From: Geodermatophilus saharensis
Lineage (GTDB): Bacteria; Actinomycetota; Actinomycetes; Mycobacteriales; Geodermatophilaceae
Assembly (NCBI RefSeq): GCF_900188205.1
Contig: NZ_FZOH01000001.1
Span: 96,359 to 160,358 of the forward strand
Direction: 5' to 3'
Length of the DNA: 64,000 bases
The notes beneath the pieces were generated by a model. That model was given only the letters and a program-made list of their open reading frames with translations. It was not told where the DNA came from and did not search any database. Below, piece after piece: positions 33,118 through 39,933 of the stretch; within the stretch, counting starts at the first letter, position 1, and each line of letters begins with the position of its first letter. A program made the position numbers and the translations under genes.

Positions 33118-33843
33118 TCAGCGCACCGCGGCCAGGAGGTCGGCGGCCAGCTCCGGCCGGCAGACCAGCAGGTCGGGCAGCGACGGGTCGGGCTCGTTGT
33201 AGCGCAGCGGCGACCCGTCGAGGCGCAGGGCGGTCAGTCCGGCGGCCTGCGCGACGGCGACCGGCGCGGCGGAGTCCCACTGGTACATGCCCCCGGCGTG
33301 CACGTAGGCGTCGACCTCGCCGCGCACCACCGCCGTCGTCTTCCACCCGGCCGAGCCCAGCGGCACCAGCTCCCCGCCGACCGCCCGCGCCGCGGCCGCC
33401 GCCTGCGCCGGCGGGCGCGTCCGGCTGACCGCGATCCGCGGCCGGCGGGCCGCCGCCGCGGGCGGCGGGGGAGCGGGGTCGGTGAGGAGCACCTCCCCGA
33501 CGGCGGGCAGCGCGACGGCGGCCGCGCTCAGCCGCCCCGACGCCCACAGCGCCACGTGGACGGCGAAGTCGGACCGGTCCGTCTCGCCGTACTCGCGGGT
33601 GCCGTCGAGCGGGTCGACGATCCACACCCGCCCGGCCCCGAGCCGGCTGCGGTCGTCGGCGGCCTCCTCGCTGAAGACGACGTCGTCGGGCCGGTGCCGC
33701 GCCAGCACTGCCGTGATCGCCACCTGCGCCGCGGCGTCCCCGGCGTCGCCGAGCGCCCCGCCGGTCAGCCCGCCGGCGCGCAGCTCCACCAGCGCGGCGG
33801 CGGCCGCCCGCGCCGCCGCGTCGGCGACCTCGACGTCCCTCAC
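33118..33843 (-). CDS. cysQ: 3'(2'),5'-bisphosphate nucleotidase, inositol-monophosphatase fold
   Basis: A 241-residue member of the lithium-sensitive phosphatase superfamily. Metal-binding motifs FSEEAADD, WIVDPLDGTREY and WDSAAPVAVA are all present. CysQ removes 3'-phosphoadenosine phosphate left by sulfate assimilation and PAPS-dependent sulfotransfer. Placement directly before cysD supports this over inositol phosphatase. The GTG at 33843 overlaps the stop of the thioesterase gene (GTGA). Confidence 0.85.
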   Translation of the reverse strand: MRDVEVADAAARAAAAALVELRAGGLTGGALGDAGDAAAQVAITAVLARHRPDDVVFSEEAADDRSRLGAGRVWIVDPLDGTREYGETDRSDFAVHVALWASGRLSAAAVALPAVGEVLLTDPAPPPPAAAARRPRIAVSRTRPPAQAAAAARAVGGELVPLGSAGWKTTAVVRGEVDAYVHAGGMYQWDSAAPVAVAQAAGLTALRLDGSPLRYNEPDPSLPDLLVCRPELAADLLAAVR

Positions 33844-34559
33844 CGGTCGCCGCCCGGAGCGGGCGCGGTCGCGTCGGTCGGCCGCTGCGGCGGAGCGTGC
33901 CGGCCGGAGGCGTCGGTGACCTCGGAGAAGTAGGCGGCGCGCAGCTCCTCGCGGGGCAGCACGAACACCGCCCCCGCCTCCACCAGCGGCAGGTCCGGCT
34001 CGGTGGCCAGCGCGATGGAGCCGGTGACGACGGACGTGCGGCCGCCGGACTCGACGACCCGCCCGCGGCACACCACCGGGGTGCCCAGGGGGACCGGGCG
34101 GCGGTAGTCGAGCTCGAGCCGTGCGGTCATGCCCCACAGGCCCGCGCGGATGGTGGCCGCGCCGAGCACCTGGTCCATGACCAGGCCGCTCATCCCGCCG
34201 TGCAGGTAGCCCGGCGGGCCCTCGTGGGTCAGGCCGAAGGAGACCTCGCCGACGACGCCGCCGGGCTCCTCGCGCAGCACCAGCGGCGGCGCGAGCGCGC
34301 TGCCGACACCGGTGACCGGGTTGTAGACCCGCCGGAACCGCACCGGGTCGTCCAGCGCCGGGAGCTGGGTGGCCGGTCGGGTCGAGGCCGCCAGCCGGGT
34401 GGTGGCCGCGCGCGCCGTGGCCGCGACCGCGCGCAGCTCCGCGGCCGGGACGGTGGTGCGCACCGAGGCCTCCACCAGGCCGCGCAGCGCGTCGCCCAGG
34501 TCGGTGACGGCCGCCATCAGCTCGGGGTCGTAGGGGGCGCCGTCGTCGTCAGTGGTCAC
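33840..34559 (-). CDS. PaaI-like hotdog-fold thioesterase
   Basis: A 239-residue protein with a C-terminal hotdog domain (about residues 90-210). The family signature PGYLHGGMSGLVMDQVLG includes the HGG loop typical of PaaI/4HBT thioesterases; a helical N-terminal extension precedes it. It probably hydrolyses an acyl-CoA. The GTG at 34559 overlaps the histidine kinase stop by 11 nt, and the stop overlaps the cysQ start, so all are coupled. Its place between a kinase and a sulfur gene has no obvious biochemical reason. Confidence 0.8.
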   Translation of the reverse strand: MTTDDDGAPYDPELMAAVTDLGDALRGLVEASVRTTVPAAELRAVAATARAATTRLAASTRPATQLPALDDPVRFRRVYNPVTGVGSALAPPLVLREEPGGVVGEVSFGLTHEGPPGYLHGGMSGLVMDQVLGAATIRAGLWGMTARLELDYRRPVPLGTPVVCRGRVVESGGRTSVVTGSIALATEPDLPLVEAGAVFVLPREELRAAYFSEVTDASGRHAPPQRPTDATAPAPGGDR

Positions 34560-36138
34560 CCGCGGACGGTACGTCCGCGGCCGGCGGGGCCTCGGCGGGG
34601 ACCCCGGCGGTCCCGAGGTCGGGGCCCGAGCGGGGCAGCCGGACGGTGAAGACCGCACCGCGGCCGGGCGCGGTGTCCAGGGACACGTCCCCGCCGTGCG
34701 CGGCGACCAGCGCGGCCACGATGGACAGCCCCAGACCGGTGCCGCCGGCCGCGCGGCTGCGGGAGGCGTCGGCCCGGTAGAAGCGCTCGAACACCCGCGC
34801 GGCGTCCTCCGGCGCCATGCCCGGCCCCTCGTCGGCGACCCGCAGCACCACCCGGTCGCCGCCGTCGCTGGTGTCCTCGCTGATCGAGACGGTGACCGGC
34901 GCCGTCTCGGGGGTGTGGGCCAGCGCGTTGGTCACCAGGTTGCCGAGGACCTGGCGCAGCCGTGCCTCGTCGCCGAGCACCACCGGCACCTCGGTCATCG
35001 CGTCGTCGACGTGCAGGGACAGCGGCCGGTCCGGCTGCAGCACGTGGCCGTCGTGGACGGCGTCGGCGGCGAGCTCGGCGAGGTCGACCGGGGTGAGCGA
35101 GAGCGGCCGCTGCTGGTCCAGGCGGGCCAGCTGCAGCAGGTCCTCGACGAGCAGGCCCATCCGCGCGCCCTCGCTCTCGATCCGCTGCATCAGCCGCGCC
35201 ACCTCGTCGGGACTGCCCGCGGCGCCCTGCCGGTAGAGCTCGGCGAAGCCGCGGATCGACGTCAGCGGGGTGCGCAGCTCGTGGCTGGCGTCGGCGACGA
35301 AGCGGCGCATCCGCTCCTCGGAGGCCCGCGCCTGCTCCTCGGAGGCCTGCTGCGCACGGAAGGCGCTCTCGATGCGGGCCAGCATGCCGTTGAGGGCCTG
35401 CAGCAGCCGGCCCACCTCCGTGCGGCCGTCCCCGGAGGGGACCCGCTGCGACAGGTCGCCGGCGGCGATGGCCTGCGCGGTCCGCTCCACGGCGGCCAGC
35501 GGGCGCAGGCTGCTGCGCACCAGCCAGTAGCCGGCCAGGCCGAGGGCGACCAGCACCACCAGGCCGACGACGACCTCGATGGTCACCAGGCGGCCGATCA
35601 CCCGGTCGTCGCGGTCGAGGTCCCCGCCGACGACGACGGTCAGCCCGTTGGGCAGCGTCTCGGCGGTGACCCGCCAGAGGGTGTCCCCGTCGACGGAGCG
35701 GACCGTGTACGCCGCCGGCCCGCCCCGGTCGTCGCGGGGGGCGTGGTGGGCCGCGTGGGCGAGCGCCATCACCTGCGCGACGTCGAGGTCGGGCAGGGCG
35801 TCGTCGGAGAGCGGGCCGTAGATGACGACCGGCGCCGCGTCGCCGGGCACCCCGCAGGCCACGTAGCTGCCGAAGGTGACCAGCCGCTGCTGCCCACCGA
35901 GCAGGCAGGCGACGACGACGTCGTCGGACTCGCGCGCCTGGCGCAGCGCGCTCTGCAGCTCCTGGTCCTGCTGTTCGACGAGGTACCGCTTGAGCAGCGA
36001 GGTCGCCGTCAGGCCGGTGGCGACGAGGGCGAGGGTGACCAGCGCCAGGAGCAGCACCACCAGCGTGATGCGCAGCGGGACCCGCGGCAGCCGGAGGCCG
36101 CCGCGGGTCCAGGGTGTCGCGCCGGGGGGTCGGCTCAC
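34549..36138 (-). CDS. Sensor histidine kinase (HAMP-HisKA-HATPase)
   Basis: A 529-residue kinase: two membrane segments (about residues 25-50 and 185-210) flank an extracytoplasmic sensing region of roughly 135 residues. HAMP, HisKA with phospho-acceptor His286 (ASHELRTP) and a HATPase domain with N box NLVTNALAHTP, DEGPGMAPED and GTGLGLSIV follow. The layout is like mycobacterial TcrY/TrcS-type sensors. The GTG at 36138 overlaps the response-regulator stop (GTGA), so the pair is translated together. The signal sensed is unknown. Confidence 0.93.
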   Translation of the reverse strand: MSRPPGATPWTRGGLRLPRVPLRITLVVLLLALVTLALVATGLTATSLLKRYLVEQQDQELQSALRQARESDDVVVACLLGGQQRLVTFGSYVACGVPGDAAPVVIYGPLSDDALPDLDVAQVMALAHAAHHAPRDDRGGPAAYTVRSVDGDTLWRVTAETLPNGLTVVVGGDLDRDDRVIGRLVTIEVVVGLVVLVALGLAGYWLVRSSLRPLAAVERTAQAIAAGDLSQRVPSGDGRTEVGRLLQALNGMLARIESAFRAQQASEEQARASEERMRRFVADASHELRTPLTSIRGFAELYRQGAAGSPDEVARLMQRIESEGARMGLLVEDLLQLARLDQQRPLSLTPVDLAELAADAVHDGHVLQPDRPLSLHVDDAMTEVPVVLGDEARLRQVLGNLVTNALAHTPETAPVTVSISEDTSDGGDRVVLRVADEGPGMAPEDAARVFERFYRADASRSRAAGGTGLGLSIVAALVAAHGGDVSLDTAPGRGAVFTVRLPRSGPDLGTAGVPAEAPPAADVPSAGDH

Positions 36139-36899
36139 GAACCGCGTGGCAGCCGCAGCGTGTAGCCGACCCCGCGGATGGTGTGCAGCAGCCGGGGCTC
36201 GGTCGTGTCGATCTTGCGCCGCAGGTAGGAGATGTAGGACTCGACGACGTTGGCCTCGCCGTTGAAGTCGTAGTTCCACACATGGTCGAGGATCTGCGCC
36301 TTCGACAGCACCCGCCCGGCGTTGGCCATGAGGTAGCGCAGCAGCTTGAACTCGGTGGGCGACAGGCTCACGACCTCGCCGGCCTTGACGACCTCGTGGG
36401 ACTCCTCGTCGAGCTCGATGTCGGCGAAGGACAGCCGGGGGCTCTCGGCGGCGCGCTGCTGGCCGGTGCTGCGGCGCAGCACGGCCCGGATCCGGGCGAG
36501 CACCTCGTCGAGGCTGAAGGGCTTGGTGACGTAGTCGTCACCGCCGAGGGTCAGGCCGGAGACCTTGTCCTCGGCCGCGTCCCGGGCGGTGAGGAACAGC
36601 ACCGGGGTGTGCCGGCCGCTCTCGCGCAGCCGCCGCACCACCCCGAAGCCGTCGAGCCCCGGCATCATCACGTCGAGGACGAGCAGGTCGGGGCGGAACG
36701 ACGCGGCCAGCGCCAGCGCCTGCTGCCCGTCGGACGCGGTGGCCACCTCGAAGCCGGCGTAGCGCAGGCTGGCCGACAGCAGCTCGCGGATGTTGGGCTC
36801 GTCGTCGACCACCAGGAGGCGCGCCTCCGGGGCCGAGGATCGAGCGCTGCGCGTCCCCGTCACGACATCTCCCGTCGGACGCCTGGTCACCGTCGTCAT
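36135..36899 (-). CDS. OmpR-family response regulator partner of the adjacent kinase
   Basis: A 254-residue regulator. The receiver has the acidic pair DDEPN, phospho-acceptor Asp76 (LLVLDVMMPG), the switch Thr in FLTAR and Lys in VTKPFS. A winged-helix DNA-binding domain follows (SPTEFKLLRYLMANAGRVLSKAQIL and TIRGVGYTLR). It starts at the ATG at 36899 and has a TACCCT box about 40 nt upstream that could be the -10 element. It is first in a run of overlapping genes to cysD. Confidence 0.93.
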   Translation of the reverse strand: MTTVTRRPTGDVVTGTRSARSSAPEARLLVVDDEPNIRELLSASLRYAGFEVATASDGQQALALAASFRPDLLVLDVMMPGLDGFGVVRRLRESGRHTPVLFLTARDAAEDKVSGLTLGGDDYVTKPFSLDEVLARIRAVLRRSTGQQRAAESPRLSFADIELDEESHEVVKAGEVVSLSPTEFKLLRYLMANAGRVLSKAQILDHVWNYDFNGEANVVESYISYLRRKIDTTEPRLLHTIRGVGYTLRLPRGS

Positions 36900-36975
36900 G
36901 GTGTCCACCGTGCGTGGTGCTGCTGCGGCCGCCCTGGAGGGTACCTGTGAGGTCGCTGGACGTCGCCGTCCCGCG

Positions 36976-37752
36976 TCAACCGGCCGGTGCCATCGCCCGG
37001 CCGCGCCGCCAGTAGCCGATCGCGTGGTGCTGTGCCCGGGACAGCCCCCACCGGCCGCGCAGGTCCGCGCGCACCGCCCGGACGGCGGCCGACTCGGCGG
37101 CGACCCAGGCGAACAGGTCGTCCCCGGCGGGGCGCCCGAGCGCGGCGACGGCGTCGGCCAGCAGCGTGCCCTCCCCCGGCGGCGTGCCGCCGCGGTGCAG
37201 CCAGTGCACCTCGACGCCGGCCGGTGCGGGCAGCGGCTGCTCCTCCTCGGCCCCGGCCACCTCGAGCAGCGCGGTGCCGACGGCGTCCGGCGCGGCCGCG
37301 GCGAGGATGCGGCTGATCGCCGGCAGCGCCGTCTCGTCCCCGGCCAGCAGCAGGGTGCCGGCCGGCCGGTCGCCGAGCGGACCGCTGCCGGCCACACCGA
37401 GCACGGCGCCCGGAGCCGCCGCGGCGGCCCAGGCCGCGGCGGGTCCGTCGCCGTGCAGGACGAAGTCGATCTCGACCTCGCCGCGCTGCGGGTCCTGCCG
37501 CCGCGCGGTGTAGCTGCGCAGGCTCACCCCGTGGGCGCCGACCGGCCACACGACCCGCCCGTCGCGCGCCACGGCCGGCCAGCGGGGGTCGGGGTCGCCC
37601 ACGCGCGGCACCAGCAGGTTGACCGTGGGCCCGGCGGCGGCCACCGCCTCGGCGGTGCCCGAGAGGACGACCCGGCGGACCGAGGGGGTGGGGTCGGCCA
37701 CGGAGACGACGGTGAGGACGTCGGCCGCGCGGGAGTCCCCGGGTGCAGTCAC
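36976..37752 (-). CDS. Siderophore-interacting protein (FAD-dependent ferric-siderophore reductase family)
   Basis: A 258-residue flavoprotein. LRSYTARR is the FAD-binding motif of the SIP/ViuB family, followed by VEIDFVLHGDGPAAAWA, GPLGDRPAG and the NAD(P)-binding-like block LLLAGDETALPAI. The C-terminal SIP block WVAAESAAVRAVRADL...GYWRRG is well preserved. It likely reduces ferric siderophores in the cytoplasm. The gene appears leaderless: TACGCT lies six bases before the GTG at 37752. No siderophore transport or synthesis gene is adjacent. Confidence 0.88.
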   Translation of the reverse strand: MTAPGDSRAADVLTVVSVADPTPSVRRVVLSGTAEAVAAAGPTVNLLVPRVGDPDPRWPAVARDGRVVWPVGAHGVSLRSYTARRQDPQRGEVEIDFVLHGDGPAAAWAAAAAPGAVLGVAGSGPLGDRPAGTLLLAGDETALPAISRILAAAAPDAVGTALLEVAGAEEEQPLPAPAGVEVHWLHRGGTPPGEGTLLADAVAALGRPAGDDLFAWVAAESAAVRAVRADLRGRWGLSRAQHHAIGYWRRGRAMAPAG

Positions 37753-38086
37753 GACGGGAGCGTAGGCACCGGGTGCCGGTGCGGGCCGACCCGGCCGACC
37801 CCGGGGGAATGGGGTCGACCGGGCCGGCGATCGAGGACGGAAGGATGTCACCGAACGTCACCGCTGCTCGACGCTCAGCAGCAGGTTCGCCCGGACGGCC
37901 CCCGTCGACGGCAACGCTACGTGATCGGCCGCCGGTTGGCACTGCCCGATCGGGTGGCACCCCTCCGCCGGGGGGTGATCCGTGTCCCCGGCACGGCCCT
38001 GCCGGGGCCGTACCGGGGCCCATGTGTGCTCCCCGGACGGGAGGGGCACCGGGGAGGGACCCACCCGACGCCGACGGAGGACGGAC
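37753..38086. other. Intergenic region with no supported gene
   Basis: About 330 bp between divergent genes. It holds the TACGCT -10 box of the siderophore-interacting gene (37759-37764, minus strand), a GC hairpin around ACGGCC...GGCCGT near 37993-38012 and a GGAGGA ribosome site for the gene at 38087. Reading frames across it lack coding character. Confidence 0.5.
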
Positions 38087-38296
38087 ATGGCCGACGACTT
38101 CACGAAGGGCGACCACGTCACCTGGAACAGCCACGGCAGCGAGGCCGAGGGCACGGTGACCAGGAAGATCACCGAGGAGACCGAGGCCGGCGGCCGCAAG
38201 GTGAAGGCCAGCACCGACGACCCCCAGTACGAGGTGAGGAGCGACAAGAGCGGCAAGACGGCGGTGCACAAGCCGTCCGCTCTGCACGAGAAGTGA
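38087..38296 (+). CDS. DUF2945 family small protein (hypervirulence-associated TUDOR domain)
   Basis: A 69-residue single-domain protein with the DUF2945 pattern: KGDHVTWNSHGSEAEGTVTRKI near the start and a C-terminal YEVRSDKSGKTAVHKPSAL. It is basic, soluble and SH3/tudor-like. The molecular function is unknown. The ATG at 38087 has GGAGGA upstream. A DUF2795 gene follows after 25 nt, probably in the same transcript. Confidence 0.85.
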   Translation: MADDFTKGDHVTWNSHGSEAEGTVTRKITEETEAGGRKVKASTDDPQYEVRSDKSGKTAVHKPSALHEK

Positions 38297-38321
38297 GCCG
38301 CACCGGAAGAGGAGAGACACC

Positions 38322-38753
38322 GTGAGCGAGACCGACGACCGCTTCGCCGGGGCGTCATCGCGCAGCAACAAGCACAACCCGCGGCTCGACGAGGAGATCG
38401 AGCACGAGATCCAGGGGATGCTCAAGGGCAACCACGCGACGCGCTCGGAGGAGTTCCGCGAGGTCGAGCCGGTGGCCGAGGGCGAGCCGGACATGAACGG
38501 CGACCCCCACGGCACGCTGATCGGCGGCGTCCCGGTGGGGATGACGGAGGACGCCGTCGTCGCCCGGGCCGAGCTCGCACGCTGGCTCGTCCGCGCCGAC
38601 TTCCCGAACGACGGCCCGGGCCTGGTCGAGGCGGCGCTCGACCACCGGGCGCCGGACGTCGTGGTGACCGAGCTGCAGCGGCTGCCCGAGGGCGAGAGCT
38701 ACGAGCGCATCGGCGACGTCGTCCGCGCGCTCGGGTACCCGACCGAGACCTGA
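38322..38753 (+). CDS. DUF2795 domain protein
   Basis: A 143-residue protein with a hydrophilic N-terminal half and a C-terminal DUF2795 domain of about 55 residues (LARWLVRADFPNDG...IGDVVRALG). The function is not known; the family is common in actinobacteria near stress genes. The GTG at 38322 has an AAGAGGAGAG site. It is convergent with the repeat protein gene, 25 nt apart. Confidence 0.82.
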   Translation: MSETDDRFAGASSRSNKHNPRLDEEIEHEIQGMLKGNHATRSEEFREVEPVAEGEPDMNGDPHGTLIGGVPVGMTEDAVVARAELARWLVRADFPNDGPGLVEAALDHRAPDVVVTELQRLPEGESYERIGDVVRALGYPTET

Positions 38754-38778
38754 CCGGCAGGTCCGCCGAGGAGGAGGC

Positions 38779-39720
38779 TCAGGAGCTCAGCCGCTCCTGG
38801 GCCTCCTCGTCGTTGTCCTCGTTCTCCGCGATCTCCTCGGCGCCGCGCCGGCGGAACAGCTTCGAGCCGGGGAACCCCTTCACCACCTGGCGCAGGTCCT
38901 GCATGGTGTCGACCAGGTCGTGCACGTCGGTCCCGACGCTCTCCAGCGAGGACAGGACGGGGATCACCGTCTGGTCCAGCGAGTCGACGAGGGTCGGCAG
39001 CCGGTCCACGAGCGCGACCAGCGCCTCGACCTCGTGCGGCTCCACCGTCTCGGCCAGCCGGCGCACCGCCGGCGTCAGCCGGGTCAGCGGTTCCTCGTAG
39101 CCGGCCAGCAGCGGGTCGATCCGGCCGACCAGACCCTCGGTCCGCTCGACGGCGTCGCCCGCGCGGCCGGTGGTCGACCGGGCCGCCTCGACCGCCTCCT
39201 CGGCGCGCTGCTGGATCTGCCGCACGGCGGTGATGGCGTCGTCGGCGCGTTGCTGGGTGGTGGCGACGGCGGTGATGGCGTCGTCGGCCCGCTTCTGCGT
39301 GCTCTCCACGGCGGTGATGGCCTCGTCGGCGCGGCGCTGGGTGGTGCCGACCGCGGTGATCGCGTCGTCCGCGCGCTGCCGGGTGGCGCCGACGGCCTCG
39401 ATCGCGCCGTCGGCGCGCTGCCGCGTCCCGTCCACGGCGTCGATCTCCGCGTGCGCCCGTCGCCGGGTCGCGTCCACGGCCGCGATCTCGGCATCGGCCC
39501 GCTCCCGGGTGGCGCCCACGGCCGCGATCGCGCGGTCGGCGTGCTCGGCGAGGTCCTCGACGCGTCCGACGGCCCGGTCGACGCGGTCGAGCAGGCCCTC
39601 CAGCCGGCCCACCGCCGCCGTCACCCGGGGCAGCAGGGCCAGCGCCTCGGTGACGCCGTCGCGCAGGCTCTCGACGGCGGAGAACACGTCGGACGGACCG
39701 GGGATGGAGGGCAGCCGCAC
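38779..39720 (-). CDS. Coiled-coil protein with eight 14-residue tandem repeats
   Basis: A 313-residue soluble protein. The N-terminus (RLPSIPGPSDV...LLPRV) and C-terminus match small actinobacterial proteins of unknown function. The middle, about residues 61-172, is eight tandem 14-residue units with consensus RADxAIxAVxxTxx. This is not a simple heptad in sequence but is strongly helical. The C-terminal part is leucine/valine rich and ends in an acidic tail. The gene looks leaderless, with TAGCGT six bases before the GTG at 39720. A structural or filament-like role is possible. Confidence 0.75.
   Translation of the reverse strand: MRLPSIPGPSDVFSAVESLRDGVTEALALLPRVTAAVGRLEGLLDRVDRAVGRVEDLAEHADRAIAAVGATRERADAEIAAVDATRRRAHAEIDAVDGTRQRADGAIEAVGATRQRADDAITAVGTTQRRADEAITAVESTQKRADDAITAVATTQQRADDAITAVRQIQQRAEEAVEAARSTTGRAGDAVERTEGLVGRIDPLLAGYEEPLTRLTPAVRRLAETVEPHEVEALVALVDRLPTLVDSLDQTVIPVLSSLESVGTDVHDLVDTMQDLRQVVKGFPGSKLFRRRGAEEIAENEDNDEEAQERLSS
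39203..39538 (-). repeat. Eight 42-bp tandem repeats in a coding region
   Basis: Eight in-frame 42-nt units encode the 14-residue repeats of the coiled-coil protein. The units at the C-terminal side (39203-39370) are nearly identical, sharing ACGGCGGTGATGGC; those at the N-terminal side have diverged. This suggests growth by unit duplication from one end. Confidence 0.85.
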
Positions 39721-39933
39721 GCGCCGACGCTACGTCCGCGCAGGTGGCGGTGCCCGGCCGCACCGTGACCCGCCACCCGCTCGGGTGCGCCCCGGAGGAT
39801 CCGCCGTGCCGTCCTCCCGCGCGTCAGCCACCGCAGGGGACCGTGGGCCGTATCGTGGAGTGCTGGCGCGAGCACGGGGCGCAACTGATCGGCCGCCGCC
39901 GCGCGGGCGACGGACACGGACGACGACGATGGG

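Noticed and set aside
39203-39538. Regular repeats that could look like a CRISPR array
   Set aside because: The units are head to tail with no spacers, stay in frame and encode protein repeats.
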